From NCBI GenBank assembly GCA_913061235.1, contig CAJXTB010000016.1, positions 62,001 to 126,000 on the forward strand: 64,000 nucleotides of DNA, given 5' to 3'. The position numbers and the translations under genes are program-made. This document shows positions 34,044 to 43,967 of the stretch, piece by piece. Positions within the stretch are counted from its first letter, which is position 1; each line of letters starts with the position of its first letter. This DNA is from an uncultured Pseudomonadota bacterium. Lineage in GTDB: Bacteria; Myxococcota_A; UBA796; GCA-2862545. A model generated the notes under the pieces. That model saw only the letters and a program-made list of their open reading frames with translations, made no database searches and had not been told where the DNA came from.

Positions 34044-37000
34044 GCCGTTGATGACCTTGAGCATTCCTTTGTAGTCATCCGCAAATCCCGCCGCGCGCAG
34101 CACTACCGCCGCGGGATGCTCGCGTGAGGGCTGGCCGTCGATCTTGTTCACCCGAACAGTGCGGTACTTGCCTACACACAACGCATCGATGGCACGCCGG
34201 GCACGTACGGGGTCCGAGAACCCATCAAGGGTGGTCCAACCGCGGCCTCCCGCCTGAACGTACAAGATGGGAATGCCGTTGATCAGCACGACCTTTGCAC
34301 CCGTGCGCCGCTGTGGCGCCTTCTGCGTCTCGGCAACTGGCCACGGCAGCATGGCTCCGTAAGGATTGGCGGGATCGGTCGCCGCTAAGACATGCACGTC
34401 GTCGGCGTCATCTCGGTTTGCACGCAGCCGGTCTACAACCCCGGGCTGAGCGAACTGCGCACCGCTCAAGCCATCCACAAACCAGCCACGACGCACCTTT
34501 CCAGCGTCTTCCATCGCTCGTAGCACAGGGTAGACCGCACTGAATCCGCCTTCCATCGCCTCTGCCTGCGATGCCTCTCGACTGACCACGCCGTAGCGCT
34601 CCAATAGTTGGTTGGCGCGTGCATGCGCTCTCTCGGTTGCTGACGGCGCTCCCGCTCGCAAGTCCTCGACCAGCGACCACCGCCCCCCAACCGCCGACGA
34701 CATGCCCGACTTCTTGCGCTTGGAGAGGCTGCGCAGAGGCAAGAAGGTGTCGTTGGTGACCAGTCCTTGCCAGACCAAGTCCCACAGCGCAGCCGTGAGC
34801 TCGGAGTCCTTTGGATTGCCAAGGGCGATGGACAGTCCAACATAAAAGTTGGCCCCACGCTCACCAAGCAAGGTGAGGATACCCGTGTGCAGCTCGGACA
34901 GGCCTTCGGGCTGTTTCGGTGGGTCGAGCAACATGGGCACCCGCTCGCGGCGATACAGAGCCACGCGCCCGTCTTTGGACCCAAGCGCACCACAGCCAAT
35001 CCACACCACCATGCCCATAGCGCCGAGTTCATCCAGCATACGTGGCCGGAAATCACGCACCCGGGCCGGAAGCAGCTCCTTCTCCAATGCGCTGAATGGC
35101 AGAGGACGGCCCTCGATCTGAGCGAGCACCTCTTGCAGTCGAATGCTGCCTGAACGCTTGCTGTCGAGGCCATGCCAGCTGATGAGAAAGCGGGCGTAGG
35201 TCGACGAATCGACCGGCTCAATCGCCTGGCGCTGAACGGCAAGGGACCGGCGACGAAGACGACGGAGGACGTCTACCTCGCACCACTCACGCCCCACTCC
35301 ACCGGGTCGAAGCTCTCCACGGACCATGGAGCCGTCGTGCTCAAGGGCACGAAGTACGGGGTCCACCTGCGCATCACGAAGCCCATACCGACTCGCAAGC
35401 GAGCTGGTATGGAACGGACCATGCGTACGTGCCCACCGCAGCAGCAACGACTCCAGGGGGTGCTCTGGCGCCTGCAGAAAGACAGACGGAATGCCCGACG
35501 GAATCACGACACCAAGAGCTTCCAGGTATCGCCCAGCGTCTTCCACAGCGATGAGCCGCGGCTCGCCGGCAATGCGAACACGAAGTACCCGACGCGCCAG
35601 CACCAGCTCCTCAACCCAGTCATTCGGCTGCTCCCGGCTTCGAGCCGCGAGCTCATCCACCGACAAGTCCCCCAAGCGACGCAGCAGGTCATGCACAGCG
35701 TCTGCATGCTTCACCTTGCGGTCGTCCGTCAGGTACTGAAGCTCCAGCTCCACCTCAGCGACAGCGTCTCCGTCCAGCAGGTCGCGAAGCTCTTCCTGGC
35801 CCAACAACTCTCGCAGCAATTCCCGGTCCAACGACAAGGCCATCGCCTTTCGCTCAGCGAGAGGCGCATCTCCGTTGTACAGGTACTCCGCGACATACGC
35901 GAAGACTAACGACCGAGCAAATGGCGAGGCGCTCTTGGTCTCCACCTCTTCAACACGCACGTCGCGCGAACGAACCTTCCGCAGCAAGTCCACTAGAGAC
36001 GGGACATCGAACACGTCCTGTAGACACTCCCGGTAAGTCTCCAAGACCATGGGAAACGCCGGATAGGAGCTGGTGGCCGCGAGTAGATTCTGTGCCTTTA
36101 GACGCTGCTGCCACAAGGGCCGCCGCTGCTTGGGCGACCGGCGAGGAAGCAGAAGCGCGCGCCCAGCATTCTCACGAAACCGGCTCGCAAAGATGGCGCT
36201 GTGCCGTAGCTGTTCAACGATCTGGTCTTCAACGAGGTCTGGGTCTGGGAACAGAAGGTCGACCGACGGCAGCTCATCTACGTCTGCAAAGCGAAGCACA
36301 ATCCCGTCATCTGTGGCCATCGTCTGAACATCGAAGCCCGCACGAGACGACAGTTCCGCTTCGAGCGCCAACGCCCAGGGCTGATGAACCCGCGCCCCAA
36401 ACGGCGACAGGATGCACACGCGCCAGTCTCCAAGCTCATCTCGGAAGCGCTGAACAACAAGTGTCTGGTCCGTTGGCAGAGTGTCCGTTGCTTCGACTTC
36501 CGAGCGAATGTAGCGAACCAGATTCTTGGCCGCGAGCGGGTCCAACGGTGCCACGCCGCGCACGAACTCAACCGCAGCATCATCCGTCTTGAACGCACCC
36601 ACCTCTCGCACAAACGCACCCAGAGCACGCCCGAGGTCTACCGGTCGCCCTACCTGGTCCCCCTTCCAGAACGGCAGACGTCCAGGCTCACCGGGAGCGG
36701 GCGTCACCATGACGCGGTCGCGCGTAATCTCCTGAATACGCCAGCTGCTCGCCCCGAGAATGACCACATCTCCCCGGCGGGATTCGAACACCATCTCTTC
36801 GTCCAGCTCACCGACTTTTGGCCCGCCGTCTCCCAGATAGACCGCGAAGGAGCCACGGTCTGGAATGGTGCCGGCATTGACAAGAGCCAGCATTCCAGCC
36901 CCTTTGCGAGCCGTCAGGGTGTCGGCGTCTCGGTCCCAAGTGATGCGGGGGCGCAGATCCGCAAAGGCGTCGGATGGGTAGCGCCCGGACAACATGTCCA

Positions 37001-38372
37001 GCACCGAGATGAGCGCACCACGAGTGAGCGTACTGTACGGATAGGCGCGGGTGAAGACGCTCTCAAGCTCGTCAATCGTCCAGGTGTCCACCGCCACAGC
37101 CGACACAATGTGCTGGGCCAAGACATCCAGGCAGTTGCGCGGCACCCGGGTGGTCTCAATCTGCGCGTCTAGCATGTGGCGAGCGACCACTGCGGTCTCG
37201 AGCAGGTCTCCCTTAAACTTCGGAAAGACTCGACCTTTACTCACCTGCCCTACGCCATGGCCAGCCCGACCAATTCGCTGAAGCCCCCGCGCCACACTAC
37301 CTGGGGACGCAATCTGAATGACGAGGTCCACGGCCCCCATGTCAATGCCAAGCTCAAGCGAGCTTGTGGCCACAAGAGCCGGCAGCTGACCGTGCTTCAG
37401 CATGTCTTCAATCTGCTCACGCTGTGCACGAGCAATGCTGCCATGGTGAGCGCGAACAAGCTCCTCACCTGCCAGTTCGTTGAGGGACTGAGCCAATCGC
37501 TCACAGACCAACCGGCTGTTGACGAACAAAATCGTGGTGCGGTGCGCGCGAATCAGTTCCAGCAGCTTTGGATGCAGCGTGGGCCAGATGGACGGCGAGA
37601 GCTGGCGTTGACCGCCGCCGCTGGTGGTCGCCGGCTGAATCGGTGTGTCCATGTCCGCGACGGGAACCACAATCTCCAGGTCCAGCTTGGGCGGCTCCGA
37701 CGTATCGATAATGGTGACGGGCCGTCCCCCGCCTAAGAAGCGCGCAATCTCCTCTAGCGGACGCTGGGTCGCGGACAGGCCGATGCGCTGGGGCTCATGG
37801 TCTAAGAACGCCGACAACCTCTCCATGGACAGAGCCAAGTGCACGCCGCGCTTGGTGGACGCAACGGCATGAATCTCGTCAATAATGACGGTCTCAAGGG
37901 TACGTAGAATGTCTCGCTGACCGCTTCCCAAGAACAGAAACAACGACTCGGGGGTGGTGACCAGAACATCCGGCGGGTGCTTGAGCATCTGACGCCGTGC
38001 TTTTTGCGACGTATCTCCGGTACGCACCCCTACGGTGATGGGCTGAACAGCGACACCTTCGCGCTCACCGGCGCGCTGAATGCCAACAAGTGGCGCACGA
38101 AGATTGCGCTCAATGTCGTACGCAAGCGCCTTGAGCGGCGACAGATACAGCACACGCACGCCCGGCTCGCTGTTCGCCGGTCGATGCGCGAGAGAGTCTA
38201 GACAGGCCAGGAAGGCCGCTAGAGTCTTGCCAGAGCCGGTTGGCGCCAACAGCAGTGAGTGTTCACCATTGGCAATCGCAGGCCAACCACGCTCTTGCAC
38301 CGGAGTGGGTGCTTCGAAGGAGTTGGAGAACCACGCCCGTGTGGCGGGTCCAAAGTGTTTGAGGACCGACAT
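34041..38372 (-). CDS. lhr: Lhr-like ATP-dependent DNA helicase
   Basis: A 1443-residue superfamily 2 helicase, near the length of long bacterial Lhr proteins. Q-like motif PTPVQERGWPAI precedes the Walker A box APTGSGKT at residues 43-50. Walker B is IIDEIHAV, motif III is GLSATQRP, and motifs V/VI (TSSLELGIDMG, QRIGRAGHG) complete the two RecA folds in the first 430 residues. The winged helix and the long C-terminal region typical of Lhr follow. Lhr is a DNA/RNA-DNA translocating helicase implicated in DNA repair. The ATG at 38370-38372 is used; a TTG at 38402 would add ten residues, and neither has a good ribosome binding site. The gene lies on the same strand as the WecA-like gene, 58 bases downstream. 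Confidence 0.9.
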   Translation of the reverse strand: MSVLKHFGPATRAWFSNSFEAPTPVQERGWPAIANGEHSLLLAPTGSGKTLAAFLACLDSLAHRPANSEPGVRVLYLSPLKALAYDIERNLRAPLVGIQRAGEREGVAVQPITVGVRTGDTSQKARRQMLKHPPDVLVTTPESLFLFLGSGQRDILRTLETVIIDEIHAVASTKRGVHLALSMERLSAFLDHEPQRIGLSATQRPLEEIARFLGGGRPVTIIDTSEPPKLDLEIVVPVADMDTPIQPATTSGGGQRQLSPSIWPTLHPKLLELIRAHRTTILFVNSRLVCERLAQSLNELAGEELVRAHHGSIARAQREQIEDMLKHGQLPALVATSSLELGIDMGAVDLVIQIASPGSVARGLQRIGRAGHGVGQVSKGRVFPKFKGDLLETAVVARHMLDAQIETTRVPRNCLDVLAQHIVSAVAVDTWTIDELESVFTRAYPYSTLTRGALISVLDMLSGRYPSDAFADLRPRITWDRDADTLTARKGAGMLALVNAGTIPDRGSFAVYLGDGGPKVGELDEEMVFESRRGDVVILGASSWRIQEITRDRVMVTPAPGEPGRLPFWKGDQVGRPVDLGRALGAFVREVGAFKTDDAAVEFVRGVAPLDPLAAKNLVRYIRSEVEATDTLPTDQTLVVQRFRDELGDWRVCILSPFGARVHQPWALALEAELSSRAGFDVQTMATDDGIVLRFADVDELPSVDLLFPDPDLVEDQIVEQLRHSAIFASRFRENAGRALLLPRRSPKQRRPLWQQRLKAQNLLAATSSYPAFPMVLETYRECLQDVFDVPSLVDLLRKVRSRDVRVEEVETKSASPFARSLVFAYVAEYLYNGDAPLAERKAMALSLDRELLRELLGQEELRDLLDGDAVAEVELELQYLTDDRKVKHADAVHDLLRRLGDLSVDELAARSREQPNDWVEELVLARRVLRVRIAGEPRLIAVEDAGRYLEALGVVIPSGIPSVFLQAPEHPLESLLLRWARTHGPFHTSSLASRYGLRDAQVDPVLRALEHDGSMVRGELRPGGVGREWCEVDVLRRLRRRSLAVQRQAIEPVDSSTYARFLISWHGLDSKRSGSIRLQEVLAQIEGRPLPFSALEKELLPARVRDFRPRMLDELGAMGMVVWIGCGALGSKDGRVALYRRERVPMLLDPPKQPEGLSELHTGILTLLGERGANFYVGLSIALGNPKDSELTAALWDLVWQGLVTNDTFLPLRSLSKRKKSGMSSAVGGRWSLVEDLRAGAPSATERAHARANQLLERYGVVSREASQAEAMEGGFSAVYPVLRAMEDAGKVRRGWFVDGLSGAQFAQPGVVDRLRANRDDADDVHVLAATDPANPYGAMLPWPVAETQKAPQRRTGAKVVLINGIPILYVQAGGRGWTTLDGFSDPVRARRAIDALCVGKYRTVRVNKIDGQPSREHPAAVVLRAAGFADDYKGMLKVING

Positions 38373-38430
38373 GTGCCAGGACGTATCGAGGCCCTGGACC
38401 AAAAGCTGTCCGGGTCCGTCAATGTCCGCT

Positions 38431-39954
38431 TCAGCCCGGCGGAAGGGTCTCGGCTGCCAGGCGAGGACGCAGTGGCAAGGCGGCGCTCGCTGCCTCTAGC
38501 TCCAGCACGCGGTCGCGCAGAACCATGGCCAGCCAGTCGTACGACCCGGCTTCAGGGACTTGAACCATCTCATCTGGAGCGTCCCAAGACACGCGAAGTT
38601 CACCGGTAATCTCAATGCCACCCAGTTCGCCGTCGAGCGGGAAGCTAAGCATATACCGACCAAAGTGTGCGTTCTCGTCGGCACCTGATGGATGGCGAAT
38701 GGCGTACCGCTGCAGACCGGAAGACCGCGTCACGGCCAATCGGCACTCCATCCGGTCCATACCCACTGCCTTGGCCATCTCAACGAGGGCCTCCAGGACA
38801 GCATCAATGTCGTCTGAGCCGCGAATCTCATCGACCGTACCCTGAATGCGCTGCAGGTTGTCGCGTAGCCGTTGTTGGCGACGTAAGCCGTACTTAAACG
38901 AGACCCGTGCTTCTTCAACGCTGAACACACCGGTGATGCGCGTGAAGACGATGGTGGCAACGCCGATGGCGCACAGAATGACTGCAGCCTGAGCCGTCGT
39001 CGCCCAGACCAACCCCAGTGCGCCCAGCGCCAACACCGTGCAGCCTGCGTACAGCACGAGCACAGCCTGACGATGGGTCATGCCGCTATCGAGCAGCCGA
39101 TGATGCACGTGGCCGCGGTCCGCGCTGAAGATGTGCTTGCCCGAGATGAGGCGGCGCAGGACAGCCAGCGTTGTATCGAACACCGGCACGCCGAGCGCCA
39201 ATACGGGGATGAGCAATGAGACCGCAGTCTGCGACTTGGCGGACCCGCTGATCGCAGTGACTGCCAGCACATAGCCCAAGAACAGGCTTCCAGAGTCCCC
39301 CATAAAGATGGACGCTGGATTGAAGTTGTACCGCAGGAATCCAAGCAATGAGCCGGCCAAGGCAATCGCAGTCAGGGCCACAATGACGTTGTTGCCGGTG
39401 ACGCCTAGGATGAACAGAACGAACACCGTGAACAGGCTGATACCTGACGCGAGACCGTCCAGACCGTCAATGAGGTTGATGGCGTTGACAATGCCAACAA
39501 TCCACAAGATGGTCAGGGGAAGAGCCACCCAGCCAAGAGTCACCATACCGAAGGGCGTATTGACCGAATCGATGTGGTAGCCGGCGGCGAACGCCCCCAA
39601 TGCCACCAGAATCTGAACCGCTAGCTTGACCTTGGCAGACAGTCCGCGAACGTCATCTACAAGGCCCATGCCGACCATCACTGCGGCGCCGCCAGCCAGG
39701 GCAGCAAAGCGAGTCATGTCCGCGAGATAGCTCTCGGATACGCGGTTATCGTAGAAAAACAGCGCAATGACGGGTACAAAAAACCCAACGGCAATGGCAA
39801 GGCCACCCACACGTGGCATGGGCACTTCGTGCACCTTGCGTTCATCTTCGCCGGAGTCCACTGCACCCTGGCGAATCGCAGCATCTCGGACCAATGGCGT
39901 GAGCACGAAGGTCACGCAAGCGGAGATGAGGAAAGCGACGAGGTATGTCAGCAT
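38431..39954 (-). CDS. Polyprenyl-phosphate glycosylphosphotransferase (WecA/TagO-like) with extra C-terminal domain
   Basis: A 507-residue membrane protein. The first 340 residues contain about eleven hydrophobic segments and the family motifs: [10 protein letters not shown] (Asp pair), [24 protein letters not shown] and HVHHRLLD. Such enzymes transfer a sugar-1-phosphate, usually GlcNAc-1-P, from UDP-sugar to undecaprenyl phosphate, starting synthesis of a surface polysaccharide. The ATG at 39952-39954 begins the first membrane span; a GTG at 39981 would add nine residues. The last 160 residues (from about [16 protein letters not shown]) are a soluble, partly helical domain not found in E. 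coli Wec[14 protein letters not shown] resembles a GAF-like sensor but this is uncertain. Confidence 0.85.
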   Translation of the reverse strand: MLTYLVAFLISACVTFVLTPLVRDAAIRQGAVDSGEDERKVHEVPMPRVGGLAIAVGFFVPVIALFFYDNRVSESYLADMTRFAALAGGAAVMVGMGLVDDVRGLSAKVKLAVQILVALGAFAAGYHIDSVNTPFGMVTLGWVALPLTILWIVGIVNAINLIDGLDGLASGISLFTVFVLFILGVTGNNVIVALTAIALAGSLLGFLRYNFNPASIFMGDSGSLFLGYVLAVTAISGSAKSQTAVSLLIPVLALGVPVFDTTLAVLRRLISGKHIFSADRGHVHHRLLDSGMTHRQAVLVLYAGCTVLALGALGLVWATTAQAAVILCAIGVATIVFTRITGVFSVEEARVSFKYGLRRQQRLRDNLQRIQGTVDEIRGSDDIDAVLEALVEMAKAVGMDRMECRLAVTRSSGLQRYAIRHPSGADENAHFGRYMLSFPLDGELGGIEITGELRVSWDAPDEMVQVPEAGSYDWLAMVLRDRVLELEAASAALPLRPRLAAETLPPG

Positions 39955-40105
39955 TCGGAATTGGCCTCTAACATCGGTCACCCTCGGTCAGCAGGGCAGC
40001 GACTGTGCCCATATTCCTTGTGTGAGTCGGACCTGCAATCCTTCACGGTAAATTCCGAGCAGATCCACCGGATACACCGCCCAAAACTATGGAGGTTTGC
40101 TCGCT

Positions 40106-41470
40106 GTGACCGCGCCGCGACACAACATTGCTGCTCTCGCGGCCGTTCAGATCATCCGCTTTACAGCGGCATTTGCGGTCAGCATTGCGCTAGCTCGTGG
40201 ACTTGGCCTGGCAAACTACGGGGTGTACGCGACCATTGCGACCGTCGCCCACCTGCTGGCATTTTCCTCAAACCTTGGAATTCACCAGCTACTGCCACGA
40301 GCCATCGCACGGTCACCGGCAGCCGAACACTCGGGTTGGGTGCGAACCGCGTGGTGGAGCACACTGGGTGGATCGGCGGTCGCCACCGTAGCAATCGGAT
40401 CGTGGGCTGCTCTATACAATCCGGCATGGTTGGTGCCAGCACTCGTCGCCGGAGTCAGCCTGGGTCTGATGTCCTTGGTCAACGTGTACATGGCTGCCTT
40501 TGAGGGCATTCGGACCATGGCTCTGCAGCTGCGAGGCGTCGTGGCTGGGCGCACCGTCGTAGTGATTGCGACCGCCATTGCGCTGGGTGTCGGCGGAGGC
40601 CTGACCGGGGTGTTTGCCGCACAAGGGGTTGCGTGGCTGGTCACGCTTGTTGTGTTTGGTTGGACGTGGCGACGCACCGTTCAAGCCAGCGACCACCGCA
40701 TCAACACCAGCAGCATGGTGCGCGCATCCCTCCCCTTCGCCGGGTTCGTCGCCTTCGCAGCTCTTCAAGAGCGCGTGGACATCTTGGTTCTGGACGCGGT
40801 TCGCGGCCCAGAAGAAGTCGGTATCTACCGAGGGGCTACCCTCTTCCTCATCAACATCCCGGTCCTCGCCCGCATTGTGAGCACCGCCGCCTACCCGAGC
40901 TTGGCCACCAATCGCGGGCCCAGTGAGCTCGCACACATCCTCCGGTTGTTGCTCGCGGTGGGTAGCGCCTTCGCCGTTGGCGGATGGTTGGTCGGCCCGG
41001 CACTGGTTCAAGCCGTTCTGGGTGACGAATACGCGGAATCGGGTCCGCTGTTGGCCTTAGGAGCCTTGGCACTACCGCTGGTCTTCCTACGCATTGGCTG
41101 TTCGCTTGGATTGCTCACCAACGACGCCGAACGCACACGATTCGTTGGCATGGCAGCCGCGGCCGGTGCGAACGTAGGCCTCAACTTGCTCATCATTCCA
41201 ACCTACGGAGCCACCGGCGCTATGGCGACCACCATCGCCTGTGAGGGCCTGCTCTTGGTCCTGTACATGTGGCCGGTACGACGGTCGATAGTCGACGTCG
41301 CACAGTCTTCTTGGCGAGCCATCCTCCCCGCAGGTGTGCTGGCTGGCGTATTGATGGCGCCCGTACCGCTCGCGGTCGCTACGGCTCTCGGCATCGTCGC
41401 CTGGGGTGCCGCCGCATGGAGTGTTGGCGGCGTGACCCCAGCAGACTTGAGACGCCTGCGTCAGCTGTAG
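40106..41470 (+). CDS. Polysaccharide flippase / oligosaccharide exporter (MATE/MOP superfamily)
   Basis: A 454-residue membrane protein with about twelve hydrophobic segments. It has the N-terminal pattern ALARGLGLANYGVYATI that opens Wzx-type flippases of the MOP superfamily, with a conserved Arg and Glu in RVDILVLDAVRGPEEVGIY. The family moves undecaprenyl-linked oligosaccharides across the inner membrane. The start is a GTG at 40106 with GGAGG ten bases ahead, or a TTG at 40097. It is divergent from the WecA-like gene, and its end faces the wecB gene. In a polysaccharide cluster it is the likely exporter of the lipid-linked unit. Confidence 0.85.
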   Translation: MTAPRHNIAALAAVQIIRFTAAFAVSIALARGLGLANYGVYATIATVAHLLAFSSNLGIHQLLPRAIARSPAAEHSGWVRTAWWSTLGGSAVATVAIGSWAALYNPAWLVPALVAGVSLGLMSLVNVYMAAFEGIRTMALQLRGVVAGRTVVVIATAIALGVGGGLTGVFAAQGVAWLVTLVVFGWTWRRTVQASDHRINTSSMVRASLPFAGFVAFAALQERVDILVLDAVRGPEEVGIYRGATLFLINIPVLARIVSTAAYPSLATNRGPSELAHILRLLLAVGSAFAVGGWLVGPALVQAVLGDEYAESGPLLALGALALPLVFLRIGCSLGLLTNDAERTRFVGMAAAAGANVGLNLLIIPTYGATGAMATTIACEGLLLVLYMWPVRRSIVDVAQSSWRAILPAGVLAGVLMAPVPLAVATALGIVAWGAAAWSVGGVTPADLRRLRQL

Positions 41471-41476
41471 GCGTCT
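41450..41476. terminator. Possible bidirectional hairpin between convergent genes
   Basis: AGACGCCT at 41450-41457 pairs with AGGCGTCT at 41469-41476, leaving an 11-base loop. It covers the last codons and the stop of the flippase gene, in the 23-base gap before wecB ends. There is no T tract, so it is not a classic rho-independent terminator. Its right arm is repeated at 41488-41495. Confidence 0.35.
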
Positions 41477-41498
41477 ACGTCAGCTGTAGGCGTCTACG
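41461..41498. repeat. 19-bp perfect tandem duplication at convergent gene ends
   Basis: The unit TCAGCTGTAGGCGTCTACG occupies 41461-41479 and again 41480-41498, followed by TCAG. It contains the TAG stop of the flippase gene in copy 1, and the complement of the TAG stop of wecB in copy 2. Having no mismatches, it looks recent. Duplication has only lengthened the intergenic space and left both reading frames intact. Confidence 0.9.
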
Positions 41499-42627
41499 TC
41501 AGGTCGCGTGCCAGAACGTCGGCAATACGCACGGCTGCTTGGCCATCACCATACGGATTGTGGGCATGACGCATGGCTTCGTATGCCGCGCGGTCATCCA
41601 AAAGCAGAGAAGCTTCGCGAACAATCTTCTCAACATTCGTGCCGACCAGCTTGACCGTTCCAGCATCCACACCCTCTGGACGCTCGGTGGTGTCCCGCAG
41701 GACCAACACTGGCTTTCCGAGGCTGGGCGCTTCCTCTTGGATGCCGCCGGAGTCCGTCAGCAACAGCGTGCAGCGGTCCATGAGACGCACGAAGGGAAGA
41801 TAGTTCAGCGGGCCCAACAAGTGAACATTGTCCAGTCCGGACAAGTGCTCATGCACAGGTGCTTGAACGTTGGGATTGAGGTGAACCGGGTAGACAAAGG
41901 ACACGTCTGGGTAGCGCTCTGCAAGCTGGCGAAGCGCCTGACAGATGCGCTCAAACCCACCCCCAAAGCTCTCGCGACGATGCCCAGTGATGAGCACCAA
42001 GCGGCCGCCACCCGCGATGGCTGGGTACGCCGAGCCGTAGTCTTCCTTAAAGCCATCGATCGGGGTGACACGGACACGGTCGCGCACCCACAACAGTGCG
42101 TCAATGACCGTGTTTCCAGTGACGTGAACGCCGGACTGTGGAAAGTGCTCATGGCGCAGAGAGGCCGCACTGCGCTCGGTCGGGGCAAAGTGCCAGCGAC
42201 AGAGTTGGTCCGCGAGCACGCGATTGGCTTCTTCGGGCCACGGGCTCTGTAGGTTGCCCGTGCGCAGTCCAGCTTCGACATGACCGACCGGAATCCGGGC
42301 GTAGAACGCCGCCAAGGTGGCCGCGAAGGTCGTAGTGGTGTCACCGTGGACCAAGACAACATCTGGCTTTTCCTGGGCCAGCACGTCGCGCATGCCAAGC
42401 AACACGCGGCTGGTCACATCAAACAGGTCCTGCCCTGGCTTCATGATGTGCAGGTCGTGGTGCGGCGTAATCTGGAACAGCTCCAACACCTGGTCGAGCA
42501 TGCCGCGGTGCTGAGCGGTCACACAGACGCGGCTCTCCAAGCCTTCCCGTGCTTCAATCGCACGAACAACGGGAGCCATCTTGATGGCTTCAGGACGGGT
42601 TCCAAAGACCGAAAGTACGCGCGCCAT
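41494..42627 (-). CDS. wecB: UDP-N-acetylglucosamine 2-epimerase (non-hydrolysing)
   Basis: A 377-residue enzyme. The family N-terminus [18 protein letters not shown] is followed by [28 protein letters not shown], and [12 protein letters not shown], all active-site or UDP-binding motifs. It interconverts UDP-GlcNAc and UDP-ManNAc in the cytoplasm. The ATG at 42625-42627 overlaps the TGA stop of the dehydrogenase gene by one base (TGATG), so the two are translationally coupled. Together with the next gene it makes the ManNAcA donor for a surface polysaccharide. Confidence 0.93.
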   Translation of the reverse strand: MARVLSVFGTRPEAIKMAPVVRAIEAREGLESRVCVTAQHRGMLDQVLELFQITPHHDLHIMKPGQDLFDVTSRVLLGMRDVLAQEKPDVVLVHGDTTTTFAATLAAFYARIPVGHVEAGLRTGNLQSPWPEEANRVLADQLCRWHFAPTERSAASLRHEHFPQSGVHVTGNTVIDALLWVRDRVRVTPIDGFKEDYGSAYPAIAGGGRLVLITGHRRESFGGGFERICQALRQLAERYPDVSFVYPVHLNPNVQAPVHEHLSGLDNVHLLGPLNYLPFVRLMDRCTLLLTDSGGIQEEAPSLGKPVLVLRDTTERPEGVDAGTVKLVGTNVEKIVREASLLLDDRAAYEAMRHAHNPYGDGQAAVRIADVLARDLT

Positions 42628-43832
42628 CAGCGAAACACTCCACAAGCATCAATAAGCACCTTGGCCTGCAACAACGCACGGTCCACTCGCTTGAACTCGC
42701 GGTGGGACACCAAGGCGACCACAATATCCGCTCGCTCAAGAGCGTCATGGAGGTCGGTGATTTCCAGGCCTTCGTAGGCGGTAATGTTGGGCTCTACAGC
42801 CAGAACCGTGCCGTCCACCTTAGCGGTGAGCGCCTTGGCAATCTCGAGCGCCGGCGACTCGCGAAGGTCGTCAATATCGGGCTTGTAGGCCAAGCCCAGA
42901 CACACCACGACCGGGTCACGGAAGCGACTGGCCTTCTCGACCACCCGGTCCACGACCCAGTGGGCTTTACCGTCGTTGACTTCGCGGGCCGTGCGGATGA
43001 GCCGAGCGGTGTCCGGCGCAGAGTGCACAATGAACCAGGGGTCCACGGCAAGACAGTGCCCACCAACACCGGCACCCGGATTGAGGATGTCTACGCGTGG
43101 ATGACGGTTCGCAAGTCGAATCAGCTCCCACACGTTCATGCCCAGCTCGTGGCACAGCATCGACAGCTCGTTGGCGAACGCAATGTTGGTGTCGCGGTAG
43201 CTATTCTCGGTGAGCTTACACATCTCGGCCGTGCGGGCGTTCGTGGCAATCACCTCACCACTGACGAAGGTCTCATAAAAACGCACAGCGGCGTCTGTGG
43301 AGGGACCGTCTACGCCGCCAACAATACGGTCATTCTCAATCAACTCACGCAGAATATGACCGGGAAGAACGCGCTCAGGACAATGGGCGACGAAGACACG
43401 GTCCGCTTCAGTGAGCTCGGGCCGCTTCTGTGCAATGCGGGCCGCAACGCGCTCGGTGGTGCCGACTGGAGACGTGGACTCCAGGATGACCAAATCGCCG
43501 GGGCTAAGGTGGGGACACAGCGCATCGGTCGCACTGTCTACGTAGGCGAGTTCAGGTTCATGGTCCCCCTTGAACGGCGTTGGAACCGCAATCACGAAGA
43601 CATCTGCCGGCTCTGGCGTGAGCGAGGCGCGCAGGTTTCCCGAGCCCACCGCAGACCGAACCAGGATGTCCAACTCGGGCTCCACAATGTGGATGTCTCC
43701 CGCGTTGATCGTTTCCACAACACTCGGAGCCACATCGACACCTAGAACGCTGTAGCCCTTGGTCGCAAGCAAGCTCGCTGTGGGCAGGCCGATGTAGCCG
43801 AGTCCAATCACACAAATAGTTTTGGGGCGCAT
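42627..43832 (-). CDS. wecC: UDP-N-acetyl-D-mannosamine dehydrogenase
   Basis: A 401-residue NAD-dependent nucleotide-sugar dehydrogenase. [17 protein letters not shown] at the N-terminus is the NAD fold, [16 protein letters not shown] the middle part, and [18 protein letters not shown] and [15 protein letters not shown] (with the catalytic Cys) the active site. The third domain begins at [24 protein letters not shown]. It oxidises UDP-ManNAc twice to UDP-ManNAcA. It is the first gene of the pair with wecB and lies opposite the beta-propeller lipoprotein, with 135 bases between them. Confidence 0.93.
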   Translation of the reverse strand: MRPKTICVIGLGYIGLPTASLLATKGYSVLGVDVAPSVVETINAGDIHIVEPELDILVRSAVGSGNLRASLTPEPADVFVIAVPTPFKGDHEPELAYVDSATDALCPHLSPGDLVILESTSPVGTTERVAARIAQKRPELTEADRVFVAHCPERVLPGHILRELIENDRIVGGVDGPSTDAAVRFYETFVSGEVIATNARTAEMCKLTENSYRDTNIAFANELSMLCHELGMNVWELIRLANRHPRVDILNPGAGVGGHCLAVDPWFIVHSAPDTARLIRTAREVNDGKAHWVVDRVVEKASRFRDPVVVCLGLAYKPDIDDLRESPALEIAKALTAKVDGTVLAVEPNITAYEGLEITDLHDALERADIVVALVSHREFKRVDRALLQAKVLIDACGVFR

Positions 43833-43967
43833 TCGCAGGGGTCTCCGTCACAGCCAAACTCCGGGCTGCATATCGCAGTGTCGGCACCAGGACGTTTCCT
43901 TGAACACAATCCTCAGACCACGCACATTTCACCGGCGGTGATAGTGTCCGCGCGCCCCGGAGCCCCC

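Noticed and set aside
41269-42252. Plus-strand open frame of 327 codons running from the flippase into wecB
   Set aside because: It overlaps two recognised genes in another frame and has no ribosome binding site or family signature.
42702-43745. Plus-strand open frame of 347 codons opposite wecC
   Set aside because: wecC is unmistakable by its motifs; the reverse frame has none.
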